A stretch of DNA of 64,000 nt from NCBI GenBank assembly GCA_026710795.1, contig JAPOQK010000032.1, forward strand, positions 62,001-126,000, read 5' to 3'. The notes below the pieces were generated by a model, which saw only the letters and a list, made by a program, of their open reading frames with translations, searched no databases and had not been told where the DNA came from. Shown here piece after piece: positions 8,110-17,215 of this stretch. Every line of letters starts with the position of its first letter. Positions within the stretch are counted from its first letter, which is position 1. Source of the DNA: Candidatus Poribacteria bacterium. GTDB lineage: Bacteria; Poribacteria; WGA-4E; WGA-3G. Position numbers and translations under genes: made by a program.

Positions 8110-10377
8110 TTAGAATTTGGCAGTAATCCCTAAATATGGTATAAAGGGGAATTGGTATATATCGGTTTTTTTTGTATAATCCCGATTATAATTATAATCA
8201 AGTAGATTCTTACGGTTATAGGTGTTGAGTAGTTCAACAAAGATTCCAAAATCCCAACTGTTAAATCGGAAGGTTTTACTTACACGTATGTCTAACCTAT
8301 GGTAGGGAGGAAATCTTTCTGAATTGGTTTCACCATATATTGGAATGTAGACAGAATTTTGGATAAATTCGGTGACAGTAATGTCTTCGATGCTTTTACC
8401 TTCAGCAAATCTTGGGTCTACGACAAGTTGAGCATCTACAACGGGAGTATACGGATTACCTGTTCGATATTGCCATTTTGCGCCTACCTCCCATGTAGGT
8501 GTAAGATTATAACTTGCTGCTAAGGTGGCAACATGTGTTTGATCGAAAGAATAATAACGATAAGGTTCACCTAAGCGGTCACGCCTTTTTGATTGTGCAT
8601 AAGCATAAGAAACCCATCCGAAAAATCGCCCCCCGCTACGATGCCGTAGAAATACCTCTGTTCCCTGGGCATAACCAACACCTTGATTAAGATAGATTGA
8701 CGAAATATCAGAAGTCACTAAATTGGCTAAATCCTTATAGTAAGCGGCAATTTTGATTTCCGTATCCTGTGAAAGTTCACGTTTGAGTTCAACGATGTAA
8801 TGACTTGCCTGACTGGATTTCAAATTGGGGTTGCCAACACTTGAAGAGAGTTGTGCGGGAATAGGAGTCTGGTTATATATTCCATAAGAAAACTGAAGTT
8901 CAGATGTATTGGGAAGTACTACCCTAATACTGCCTCTCGGTTGAACAGAGAGTTCATCTACACGGTTGAAATAATCGAATCGGACTCCGTATACAACAGA
9001 CACAAAAGGTAGTAGATCGTACCTATCTTGCAAGTACCCTTCAATACGTTGTCCTCGAACAGTTTCATTTATTGTATTTTTCTCCTCAAACCTGATATCA
9101 AATTCCACTTCTCCTTCATCTGGGATACGTGTAAATGTTCCAGACACCTCACCCGGTTCAACACCAAGGATCAGACCTGTTTCCAACCTATGTTTTTCAT
9201 TTAACTCATACGTAATATCTTCCCTTAAGGTGTAGTTTGGTGCATCAATCTCAAGAGAGATTGTTGGACCGAAATTAACATCAAACAGAAAATTCGATCG
9301 TGTTAAGGATAAATAGGAGGTGAGTCGATCTGTAATAGCGGAACGAAAATGTATCCCTGCTCCCTCAAATCCACTTTCAAAACTGGTATTTCCTCTGAAA
9401 TCTTGATCAACATCTTCGCCATCTAATTTCACTGCAAACTTATCACCCGATGCGAACAGATTAAAAAATAGTTGGTGTTTTTCTGTTAGGTCGTATCCTG
9501 CTTTAATTTGATAATCCCAGAATCTTGGGAACGCTGTAATAGCCCCTGTATCAAAAGATAGTGAACCGATAAATAAATCTATATAACTTCTACGTCCTGC
9601 GGCATACCAAAATCCTTTTTCACCAATTTTCCCTTGAAGTAATCCTTCTGAATATAAAAGATTTAGATTGAGTTTTCCCCTTAGAGTTTCTGGACTGTTG
9701 TTTTGGGAATAGATGTCTATAACCGCTTGTGAGTCAACACCATATTCTGCTCCATATCCACCTGCGTAGACATCAATGCGATCTATGATTTCAGAACTTA
9801 GTGATGAAACGAGTCCACCGAAGTGGTATGGATAACCGACGGGTACACGGTCAAAATAGTATAGGTTATCTTCATCCGACCCACCCCGTATATAGAGTGC
9901 CCCGCTAAAATCATTCGCAACACCGATTCCTGGTATTGCTTGTAGTGCTCGTAGCGCATCTCCTGCTGTGCCGGGAATCCGCGTTATTTCTTGTGATTCA
10001 ATGCTTTTTTTAACGATATTTTTAGGAGTTCGTTTTGTAATAACTTCAATAACCTCAAACTCATAAGCGTTTGTGCTAACGTAAATAGTAGGTGTGAGAA
10101 TTTTATCCGCTACTACAACTACCTCAATTTTTTCTGACAGTTCTGTATTTGGATAGGTAATAGATAGCGTATACTTTCCTTCCGGTATTTCTATAAAGGA
10201 AAATGTGCCATTTTCATCTGTGATTATGTGTTTGTCATTTTCTAATATCTGGACTTTTGCTTCTGCTAATGGTTTATCCGTGTCATTACTAATAACGGTT
10301 CCTTGAATTGTACCTGTTTGTGCATATACAGCAATGGGCAAGATTAATAGAATAAGAATATAAATAAAACTCTTCAT
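8110..10377 (-). CDS. TonB-dependent receptor with carboxypeptidase-regulatory-like domain
   Basis: The 755-residue product has a signal peptide (about 1-19), then a carboxypeptidase D regulatory-like domain (about 20-105: GTIQGTVISNDTDKPLAEAKV, with an ENGTFSFIEIPEGKYTLSI turn). A plug domain (about 115-230) contains YIRGGSDEDNLYYFDRVPVGYP and GGYGAEYGVDSQAVIDIYS. The beta-barrel ends in GITAKF. It is clearly paralogous to both flanking receptors, with near-identical motifs such as GRRSY, QFSYGIY/Y-x-Q-x-P and VAGYYKNL/IAAYYKDL. Ligand unknown; the added N-terminal domain is typical of Bacteroidetes-type glycan or peptide receptors. Confidence 0.88.
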   Translation of the reverse strand: MKSFIYILILLILPIAVYAQTGTIQGTVISNDTDKPLAEAKVQILENDKHIITDENGTFSFIEIPEGKYTLSITYPNTELSEKIEVVVVADKILTPTIYVSTNAYEFEVIEVITKRTPKNIVKKSIESQEITRIPGTAGDALRALQAIPGIGVANDFSGALYIRGGSDEDNLYYFDRVPVGYPYHFGGLVSSLSSEIIDRIDVYAGGYGAEYGVDSQAVIDIYSQNNSPETLRGKLNLNLLYSEGLLQGKIGEKGFWYAAGRRSYIDLFIGSLSFDTGAITAFPRFWDYQIKAGYDLTEKHQLFFNLFASGDKFAVKLDGEDVDQDFRGNTSFESGFEGAGIHFRSAITDRLTSYLSLTRSNFLFDVNFGPTISLEIDAPNYTLREDITYELNEKHRLETGLILGVEPGEVSGTFTRIPDEGEVEFDIRFEEKNTINETVRGQRIEGYLQDRYDLLPFVSVVYGVRFDYFNRVDELSVQPRGSIRVVLPNTSELQFSYGIYNQTPIPAQLSSSVGNPNLKSSQASHYIVELKRELSQDTEIKIAAYYKDLANLVTSDISSIYLNQGVGYAQGTEVFLRHRSGGRFFGWVSYAYAQSKRRDRLGEPYRYYSFDQTHVATLAASYNLTPTWEVGAKWQYRTGNPYTPVVDAQLVVDPRFAEGKSIEDITVTEFIQNSVYIPIYGETNSERFPPYHRLDIRVSKTFRFNSWDFGIFVELLNTYNRKNLLDYNYNRDYTKKTDIYQFPFIPYLGITAKF

Positions 10378-10520
10378 GACCAGGTATTCCTTATCTGTTG
10401 TTATTTTTTCTTCATAAAATTATACAATTTCAGTAGTTTGTTTGTCAAAGAAGTCTGCATTTCATAGGCTATTTAATTTTCGGTCTTCCTATCATATTTT
10501 CACATTTTAATAGAACTTAA

Positions 10521-10634
10521 TGTAGGTAGAGCATAGCGAAACCCAACCTACGATTTACATAAGAGTGGTCGCTTCTACAGAATGTAAGATGACGGATTAC
10601 AACTGTCAAAGTAATTCTAAAATCCACTATAATA
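10521..10634. repeat. Degenerate palindromic repeat plus repeat terminus in the receptor spacer
   Basis: TGTAGGT at 10521 and ACCTACGA near 10546-10553 bracket a degenerate copy of the TCGTAGGTCGGAGCG palindrome seen elsewhere. At 10610-10634 lies AATTCTAAAATCCACTATAAT, the conserved outer terminus of the larger repeat family at 13.7 and 54.1 kb. The rest of the 277-nt spacer shows nothing else recognisable. Confidence 0.5.
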
Positions 10635-10654
10635 AAACTGTTGAATGCTATTTA

Positions 10655-13165
10655 TCAAAATTCCAGCGTTAAGCCAATATAAAAAAATCGCGGGATTTGC
10701 GAAATCTCTTCGGATTCCCACTCTTCAATTTCAATTTCTTGACCTTGCACTGCTATAGTTGCTTCTTTAAATAGGAATTTGACTGTATTTTTTCTATTGT
10801 AGACATTCAGAATATCAATAAAGCCACCTATTCGCATTCCTCGAACATTCCATTTTCGACTTAACCGTATATCCAACTTATGATATGGTGTCAACTCGGT
10901 ACGTAATTCCTCATCAACACTTGCCAGTAGTGGATTCAACCCGCGTGTAACCGGGTCTTGAATAAGAATAAGAGAAGTGATCGGTACTTCTGACGTGCCG
11001 CTTAAATACTGCCACTTCGCTCCAATTTCAAAATTTGGTGAAAAGTTATAGTTTGCAACGATACTTACGATATGTGTGTTATCAAAAAGATAAGTTTGAT
11101 AAGGGACATCAGGTTTTTCTCTGCGTTCTGCATGTGTATATGCATAAGATATCCAACCGAAAAACTTATCAGGAATTCGGTGTCGGAGAAATACCTCTGC
11201 ACCCCCAACATACGCGGCTCCTTGATTGAGATAGCTTGAAATGTCTTCTTCTGTTGCTAATCTCTCTTCCTCAGAAGAAAGTGATTCCATCTCGGTTGGC
11301 GTTTCGATTTCATCTTTTGTTACTAAGTTTTGTTCGTCTTTGTAGTATGTAGCAAACTTGAATTCTGTTTGAGAACTGAGTTCATGTTCGATCTCCATGA
11401 TGTAATGGCGTGCAAGACTGGATTTCAAATCTTTGTTTCCGTTCTCAGTTAACATCTGATAAGGTTTCGGACTCTGTTCATAATTTCCATAAGCAAATCG
11501 AAGGTTTAGATCACTTGGAAGTTTTAGGTTTACACTTGCACGCGGTTGCACAGAGAGTTGATTCGTTAAATCCAGGTAATCTAACCGGGTGCCGAGAGCT
11601 ATTGAAAGGGAAGGTAATGGATCATAGAGTGCTTGTAGATAACCTTCTGCACGGTAAAAATCGTGTCCAAATTCATAGTGAGTCTCTTCAACATTCGTTA
11701 TCTCATACCGTGCATGTTGGGTGTACCTGATTTCACTTACTACGTCACCATTTACAATGGTTTGTCTCGGCGGTACAACATCTATCTCTTCACCTGTGGG
11801 TTCGTACTCATAGAAAATACTGTCTTCAAAACTGTTAGCTGGACTAAATGACAATAGGAAACCAGGTTCAAAGCGAAGGGTGGTGGACAACTTATAGGAG
11901 ACATCTTCGCGTAGTGTATACACAGGAACTTCAACTTTTACGTCATAAGAATTGGTGAGGATTTCTTTAGCAACCAATTTCCCATCTTCCCTTTTAAATA
12001 CACCATCTTCCACCTCATAAGATAGGACAAACGGATCTTCCAGATCAATATTTAGGTAATTGAACGTGCGAGTAAATGAGAAAATAGATGTCAGGTTTTC
12101 TGTAAATTTTGAATGGAGATGGATGCCTTGTCCGCTAAAACCATTTTTAAAATATGCAGTTGTTCTTCCAATGTCTTGGTATATATCGTCCTCCATGTAA
12201 TCTTCTTCTTTAATTTCGAAATGATCTGTCGCAGCAAATGCATTGACAGTGAGACTGTGCTTTTCAGTAAGTGGATACGCAACTTTGAACTGATAATCTG
12301 AAAAATATGGGAATTGTTGTTCTGATCCAGTCTGCCTCTCAGCAATAGGACCGACAATGAGATCAAAGTAACTTCTACGTCCAGATAGCGAGATATACCC
12401 TTTATCGCCTATCCTTCCTTCAAGCAACCCTTCAGAATAGATAATGTTCAGGTTAAACTTTCCATCTAATCGATTTTCAATGCTGTCACGCGTATGTATA
12501 TCAAGCACCGCTTGTGAATCTAAACCAAACTCAGCCCCATATCCACCTGCATAAATATCTATCTTTTCTATTGTTTCTGAACTGATGGTTGATAGGAGAC
12601 CTCCCCAATGAAAAGGATAACCGAGTTGTGTCCTGTCAAGATAATAGAGATTTGATCCAGGATCACTACCCCGAATATAAAGCACCCCAAAATAGTCATT
12701 TGGAATGCCGATACTTGGGAGTGTGGTCAATCCTTTGAGGGCATCATTCATTACTCCTGGGATACGGAGAAGTTCGCTTCCACGGATGTCCTTTCGACTC
12801 ACCGTTGGGGGAATGCGTTCCCCTTCAACGACTATCGTCTCCAGTTCGAAAACATCTCCGATATACATTTTTGCTTGAGTGGTATGTCCTGCAGTCACTT
12901 CAACTGTAGTTGTTGTTAGTGATGGAAAAGAGGGATGTGTAATTGTAAGTGTATATTTTCCTGGAGCAATACCTGTGAACCAAACCTTTCCGTCAGTATC
13001 ACTTTTTTGGTGTTCATCAGTTTCAATGAGGTGGACTTCTGCTCCAGTTAGTGGTGTTCCTGTAATTTGATTATAGACTGTGCCTTCAATTGTTCCTGTT
13101 TGTGCGAAAAGTGTTGTAACTGGTATTGCTAACAAATAGCATATTAGGTATAAGTGTTGTTTCAT
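10655..13165 (-). CDS. TonB-dependent receptor with carboxypeptidase-regulatory-like domain (largest copy)
   Basis: An 836-residue receptor. The ATG at 13165 is chosen because it begins a good signal peptide (MKQHLYLICYLLAIPVTTLFAQ) and has AGGAG upstream. The open frame continues to 13402, but that extension translates intergenic repeat DNA. Domains: carboxypeptidase-regulatory-like module (about 22-105), plug (about 115-235, with YIRGSDPGSNLYYLDRTQLGYP and GGYGAEFGLDSQAVLDI), and a long barrel with acidic insertions (SEEERLATEEDIS). The C-terminus is IGLTLEF followed by TGA TAA. It is the first gene of the receptor block, 277 nt ahead of the next. Confidence 0.87.
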   Translation of the reverse strand: MKQHLYLICYLLAIPVTTLFAQTGTIEGTVYNQITGTPLTGAEVHLIETDEHQKSDTDGKVWFTGIAPGKYTLTITHPSFPSLTTTTVEVTAGHTTQAKMYIGDVFELETIVVEGERIPPTVSRKDIRGSELLRIPGVMNDALKGLTTLPSIGIPNDYFGVLYIRGSDPGSNLYYLDRTQLGYPFHWGGLLSTISSETIEKIDIYAGGYGAEFGLDSQAVLDIHTRDSIENRLDGKFNLNIIYSEGLLEGRIGDKGYISLSGRRSYFDLIVGPIAERQTGSEQQFPYFSDYQFKVAYPLTEKHSLTVNAFAATDHFEIKEEDYMEDDIYQDIGRTTAYFKNGFSGQGIHLHSKFTENLTSIFSFTRTFNYLNIDLEDPFVLSYEVEDGVFKREDGKLVAKEILTNSYDVKVEVPVYTLREDVSYKLSTTLRFEPGFLLSFSPANSFEDSIFYEYEPTGEEIDVVPPRQTIVNGDVVSEIRYTQHARYEITNVEETHYEFGHDFYRAEGYLQALYDPLPSLSIALGTRLDYLDLTNQLSVQPRASVNLKLPSDLNLRFAYGNYEQSPKPYQMLTENGNKDLKSSLARHYIMEIEHELSSQTEFKFATYYKDEQNLVTKDEIETPTEMESLSSEEERLATEEDISSYLNQGAAYVGGAEVFLRHRIPDKFFGWISYAYTHAERREKPDVPYQTYLFDNTHIVSIVANYNFSPNFEIGAKWQYLSGTSEVPITSLILIQDPVTRGLNPLLASVDEELRTELTPYHKLDIRLSRKWNVRGMRIGGFIDILNVYNRKNTVKFLFKEATIAVQGQEIEIEEWESEEISQIPRFFYIGLTLEF

Positions 13166-13259
13166 TTTTACGCAATAACTCCTGTTTATAGTATTACGCA
13201 TTATTAAACGAAATACACTGTATTTTGTTGACTTATTATGAATAATATTTCCTGAACAG

Positions 13260-13293
13260 TTCGTAGGTCGGAGCGAACGTAGCGACCTACGAA
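13260..13293. repeat. 34-bp palindrome, TTCGTAGGTCG type
   Basis: Perfect 11-bp arms TTCGTAGGTCG (13260-13270) and CGACCTACGAA (13283-13293) enclose a 12-nt centre. Related copies occur at 25816, 25861, 53861 and 54021. This looks like a REP-type or small non-autonomous mobile repeat. Confidence 0.8.
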
Positions 13294-13312
13294 GACCTTT
13301 AATTGACAAGTA

Positions 13313-13745
13313 TGGGTAGAAAGAAGCAAAACCTATATCCGTTAATTTAGCACTATATTGTTTATCAGTATGTGCTAAAAAATGTGACGTTTTGCACGTC
13401 ACATACGACGTGAAGAATTCAGTCAGGACAAGGAATGTGACGCGAATTTCGCTTTTTTTTTCGGGCTACTTTTTGCTCTTTTTCTTATCTTGACCTACTT
13501 TCACAATTTGTAAGACATGAAACTTAGAAAACCCATATACAGTCCCTTAGTCACAGAAACCACGCACTACACAATAGGTGAATTTGTGTTTATACTTCAT
13601 TCTAACGTATCTCAACTCGTGTCACAGATATAATTCTACACTCTAAACAAATGTTAATTATATAGTATCTTTTTGTATTTGTCAAATTAAAAAGTGAAAT
13701 GTCTTATTGGATATATATTGGTATTTTATTCGTATATTATAGTGG
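13313..13745. repeat. 430-bp dispersed repeat, copy 1
   Basis: This block aligns with the reverse complement of 54128-54562. Shared landmarks are GTTTATCAGTATGTGCTAAA, the GTGACGCGAATTTCGCTTTT stretch before a T-run, and GGATATATATTGGTATTTT near the other end. Part of it (core 13330-13500) is also found at 25385-25567. Short conserved translations exist in both long copies but no intact gene. Together with the palindromes on either side it accounts for most of the 791-nt gap between 13166 and 13956; no gene is seen there. Confidence 0.75.
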
Positions 13746-13878
13746 ACTTTGGAAATAAAGATACATATATTCAGTAGGAGCGATTTCCGAATCGCGACAA
13801 AGCACACGGATAGTCGGGAATCGGAGTTCCCTCCTACATCTCTATATGTCCTATTAATTCTAAAGTTCACCATAAATA
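13738..13878. repeat. MITE-like element with long imperfect inverted ends
   Basis: The left end TATAGTGGACTTTGGAAAT mirrors the right end ATTCTAAAGTTCACCATA. Inside, GTAGGAGCGATTTCCGA and TCGGAGTTCCCTCCTAC form a second nested palindrome around CGCGACAAAGC. About 95 bp of it reappear directly at 54034-54135. The arrangement (nested inverted repeats, no ORF) fits a miniature inverted-repeat element. Confidence 0.65.
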
Positions 13879-13956
13879 ACCCATACCAATCTTGGATTCA
13901 GCATGCAATAATTTCACAGATGTGCTAAAGTAGATGTAAAGCGAGGACTTACCACA

Positions 13957-14751
13957 ATGAAAAACCGTATACTAATAGGCAGTCTATTACTCCTATCCAT
14001 ACTCAGTGTGATTTTCCAATATCACTACCGTGTTGAAGCCGATTCGCGTGAAGATACACAGACATCAATCACCCTATTCTCTCACGATCTGTTTAATCAA
14101 GTTTTACAAGATCATGTTATAAATGGTATGGTAGACTATGCAAAACTGAAAGCAAATCCAGAGAAATTTGAGAAGTATTTAGACCAATTGACGATAGCAA
14201 AACCAGCTGAAATGGATTTTAACACACAATTTGCTTTTTGGATTAATGCCTATAACGCACTTATAATAAAAGGTGTGATTGACCATTATCCTACAAAGAG
14301 TGTGCGAAAAGTAAAGTTGTTCGGTGGGTTCTTCTCTCGGCTTAAGTTTCAGGTTGCCGGGAAAACCTATACGCTCAATCAAATAGAACACGACATTATC
14401 CGTGCTGAATTTGTTGATCCTCGTGCCCATTTTGCACTCGTATGTGCGTCAAAAAGTTGTCCGCCTTTGGAAAACAGTGTTTATTTACCTGAAACTATAG
14501 AGGAACAATTGGATGCTGTTACGCTCAAGTTTATTACTAATCCCGAGAAGGTCAAATTAGACCGCGGGAAACGACGCGTGTATCTTTCAAAGATATTCAA
14601 GTGGTATAAGAAAGATTTTACGGAAGGTTATGATGGTGTTGCAGATTTTCTTGCAGATTATCTACCTACCGAAGATGCGGATTTTGTGTTATCAAAGGAT
14701 GTAAAGTTTCACTATTTAGACTATGATTGGACACTAAACGACATAAAATGA
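13957..14751 (+). CDS. DUF547 domain protein, membrane-anchored or secreted
   Basis: The 264-residue product has an N-terminal hydrophobic signal or anchor (about 5-23) followed by a DUF547 domain. Family features visible are VNGMVDYAKLK-like spacing, FWINAYNALIIKGVIDHYP (about 92-112), DIIRAEFVDPRAHFALVCASKSCPP (about 147-170) and a late YLSKIFKWYKKDF segment. The conserved Cys-x4-Cys in CASKSCPP is present. The biochemical function of DUF547 is not established. Start ATG with GAGGA upstream; a TGA stop is used. It begins the plus-strand run that continues with a Gfo/Idh oxidoreductase 42 nt later. Confidence 0.85.
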   Translation: MKNRILIGSLLLLSILSVIFQYHYRVEADSREDTQTSITLFSHDLFNQVLQDHVINGMVDYAKLKANPEKFEKYLDQLTIAKPAEMDFNTQFAFWINAYNALIIKGVIDHYPTKSVRKVKLFGGFFSRLKFQVAGKTYTLNQIEHDIIRAEFVDPRAHFALVCASKSCPPLENSVYLPETIEEQLDAVTLKFITNPEKVKLDRGKRRVYLSKIFKWYKKDFTEGYDGVADFLADYLPTEDADFVLSKDVKFHYLDYDWTLNDIK

Positions 14752-14793
14752 AAGGGAATTATTGGCAATTTTAGATGCCGATATTGAAATAAT

Positions 14794-15828
14794 ATGATAA
14801 ATACCGCTGTTATTGGTTATGGTTATGCCGGACGTGCGTTTCACTCCTATCTTGTTGGTTTGGCAGATGGGTTAAATCTATATGCAATTGCAACTCGGAA
14901 TGATGAACGTCGCGAAGCAGCACGCGAAGCATATCCTAACGCACAGATATACAAAACAATTGATGAAGTGATTGCTGATGACAATGTTGATCTCGTTGTC
15001 CTTGCTACTCCGCATGATACACATGCTGAGCTTGGTATCAAAGCAATGGATGGTGGAAAACATCTCGTTTCAGATAAAATCATTGCAATGAACGCAGCAG
15101 AAGCGGATGTAATGATTGAAGCGAGCGAACGCAACGATGTTTTACTCAGTGTGTTTCATAATCGCAGATGGGATTGGGATTATCTTACAGTCAAAAAAGT
15201 CATTGATGATGGTCTGTTAGGAACACCCTACCTATTCCAAGTAGCGATTATGCGATATGGTGCACCAGGTGGTTGGCGTGGCGTAAAAAGTCAAAGTGGT
15301 GGAATTCTTTATGATTGGCCCGCGCACTTCGTTGATCAGGCAATCCAATTTGGACAAGCACCCGTAGAATCTGTCTTTTGCGATATACACTACAACACAA
15401 AATGGGATACTGATATAGGTAATTATGCCAACCTAATTATCAAGTTTGAGGACGATGTACGGTATCAAATTGAGATTAGCAATTTATCTAAAGCAGAAAA
15501 ACCGCGTTGGTATGTTGTAGGTGATGAAGGTGGTCTAATCAAATACGGTTTGGATCCACAAGAAGGACCGATGCGTGATGGAGACATAGATTCTGCTGAA
15601 GAGGATCCTGCAAACTATGCTAAAGTCTGGACAGCTTCTGGTGGAGAAAATCGAGAACTCGTAGTTGAGAGTGTGCGCGGGACATGGAAGTCTTACTACC
15701 AGAATATTGCAGATGTGCTGAACAAAGGTGAGGAATTGGTTGTAAAACCTGAGGAAATGCGCAAAGTTATGCAGGTTTATGATGCAGCAATGAAATCTGC
15801 AGAGACTGGTGAAACCGTCCTGCTATAA
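14794..15828 (+). CDS. Gfo/Idh/MocA-family NAD(P)-dependent oxidoreductase
   Basis: The 344-residue product has an N-terminal Rossmann fold with GYGYAGRA at residues 8-15 and the strand DLVVLATPHDTHAE (about 67-80). The usual EKP motif is replaced by SDK in HLVSDKIIAMN (about 92). The C-terminal alpha/beta domain contains GGILYDWPAHFVDQAI, the family's G-x-x-x-D-x-x-x-H-x-x-D motif. Members oxidise or reduce sugars, inositols or their derivatives; the exact substrate is not readable. Neighbouring PhyH, LamG and TIM-barrel isomerase genes suggest carbohydrate or small-molecule catabolism. Confidence 0.88.
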   Translation: MINTAVIGYGYAGRAFHSYLVGLADGLNLYAIATRNDERREAAREAYPNAQIYKTIDEVIADDNVDLVVLATPHDTHAELGIKAMDGGKHLVSDKIIAMNAAEADVMIEASERNDVLLSVFHNRRWDWDYLTVKKVIDDGLLGTPYLFQVAIMRYGAPGGWRGVKSQSGGILYDWPAHFVDQAIQFGQAPVESVFCDIHYNTKWDTDIGNYANLIIKFEDDVRYQIEISNLSKAEKPRWYVVGDEGGLIKYGLDPQEGPMRDGDIDSAEEDPANYAKVWTASGGENRELVVESVRGTWKSYYQNIADVLNKGEELVVKPEEMRKVMQVYDAAMKSAETGETVLL

Positions 15829-15910
15829 TCAAGTTACAGCGAAATTATGAAATCCAGTTTTATCCAGATATTTGTCAAAATCTTCGTTATTTCATTTAAG
15901 GAGGAGTGTA

Positions 15911-16678
15911 ATGAAACTTTTGCCACAAGAGGTCGAACAATTCGAATGCGAAGGTTATCTCAGTTTAGACCAACGAGTTATTGATGATGACCACCTTACC
16001 GTACTACGTGAACATTACGATGCATTGTTCTCTCAGAAACGTGGAACAACCGGTGAAGGGTTACGCAACCTTGCAGTCGTTGGGGAATCCGAGAGTGATG
16101 AAGATGCTGATCGTGCCGAAGAAATGTTACAGATTATGGAGATGTGGCGTTTTGATGATGAATATCGGAAGTTACTATACCACGAACCACTGTTAGACAT
16201 CGCTGAAAGTTTAATCGGAGCTAATATACAGTTATTTCACGATCAGGCATTATACAAACCCGCATATCACGGTGGTGAAGTGTATTGGCATCAGGACAAC
16301 GCCTATTGGCAATGTGACCCACCTAACCTTGTTAGTATATGGATAGCACTTGATGATGCAGACGAAGAAAACGGTTGCATGAACGTTATTCCAGGTAGTA
16401 ATATAGAAGGATTAGCTGCACATGGACGCGCTAAGTCAGAAAAGGGTGATTTACCAGCGTTATTGCAGGTAGATGCTGATGTAGATCGTGCCGTAGCTGT
16501 TCCAGTTAAGGCAGGAAGTGCAATGGTTCATCACTGCATGACACTCCATCAGACTAATCCAAACCGTTCACCCCGAGACCGCCGGGCAATGGTCATCCAT
16601 TACATGCAGTCCGGTACACGAAATCGCAATGGTGATGTAATGAAAGATAACCTGTTGTTGCGTGGCGAGTTGGTATAG
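15911..16678 (+). CDS. Phytanoyl-CoA dioxygenase (PhyH) family Fe(II)/2-oxoglutarate oxygenase
   Basis: 255 residues from the ATG at 15911, which has AAGGAGG at the right distance; an upstream TTG at 15872 only adds a poorly coding leader. The iron site is intact: HQD at 127-129 (His127, Asp129) and a distal His213 in TLHQTNPN, with Arg225 as the likely 2-oxoglutarate-binding arginine. ENGCMNVIPGS (about 153-163) is the usual strand before the distal site. Substrate unknown. It is one of three PhyH genes in the window and the only one in this catabolic run. Confidence 0.88.
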   Translation: MKLLPQEVEQFECEGYLSLDQRVIDDDHLTVLREHYDALFSQKRGTTGEGLRNLAVVGESESDEDADRAEEMLQIMEMWRFDDEYRKLLYHEPLLDIAESLIGANIQLFHDQALYKPAYHGGEVYWHQDNAYWQCDPPNLVSIWIALDDADEENGCMNVIPGSNIEGLAAHGRAKSEKGDLPALLQVDADVDRAVAVPVKAGSAMVHHCMTLHQTNPNRSPRDRRAMVIHYMQSGTRNRNGDVMKDNLLLRGELV

Positions 16679-16713
16679 TTTATTATTGTAGTATCCGACA
16701 GACGTTCATTATT

Positions 16714-16790
16714 TATAGTAGATTTTAGAATTGCAATTACAGTTTGGTCCGTAGTCGGAGTTCGTTTTACTCACTCCAACCTACGTGTAT
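16714..16790. repeat. Degenerate copies of the dispersed repeat terminus and palindrome
   Basis: TTATAGTAGATTTTAGAATTG at 16714 is the repeat-family terminus, and GTAGTCGGAG ... CTCCAACCTACG (about 16750-16785) is a worn palindrome of the TCGTAGGTCGGAG type. It fills the spacer between the PhyH and ABM genes. Confidence 0.5.
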
Positions 16791-16830
16791 GATGAAAACA
16801 AATACATAAATTGTTGAAAAGGAGAAAGAT

Positions 16831-17151
16831 ATGTTTGTAATTATTGCACCGATTCAGATTAAAGAAGGTCATCGTGAAGAATTCATTGAAGCCATGTTAG
16901 ATGATGCGATCGGTTCTGTTAGAGATGAACCTGGTTGCTTAAGATTTGATGTAATTCAGGATGGTGCTGACGAACACAGAATATGGCTTTACGAGTTATA
17001 TGTAGATGAAGATGCGTTCAAAGCACATCTGGAAACACCACACTTCATCAAGTGGCGGGATACTGTCAAAGATTGGTTTGCAGAGAGCGAATATAAGGGT
17101 GCTGGTGGTGGAAGTTACACCCTTTATCCTCCTGATAAGGAGTGGAAGTAG
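16831..17151 (+). CDS. Antibiotic biosynthesis monooxygenase (ABM) domain protein
   Basis: A 106-residue single-domain protein with the ferredoxin-like ABM pattern: a VIIAPIQIKEGHREEFIEAM first strand and helix, SVRDEPGCLRFDVIQDG, then WLYELYVDEDAFKAHLETPHF. Members are dimeric cofactor-free monooxygenases, quinol oxidases or heme-handling proteins; LsrG- and YgiN-like proteins belong here too, so the substrate is open. Start ATG with AAAGGAG seven to eight bases upstream. It lies between PhyH and LamG genes. Confidence 0.85.
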   Translation: MFVIIAPIQIKEGHREEFIEAMLDDAIGSVRDEPGCLRFDVIQDGADEHRIWLYELYVDEDAFKAHLETPHFIKWRDTVKDWFAESEYKGAGGGSYTLYPPDKEWK

Positions 17152-17215
17152 ATTCATTCTATGTTATCACGGTATTGTCATACTTTTGTTTAACATCTAA
17201 ACATGGAGGGATGAT

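Noticed and set aside
13166-13402. 79-residue N-terminal extension of the third TonB-dependent receptor
   Set aside because: The extension translates repeat DNA; the ATG at 13165 starts a normal signal peptide with an SD.
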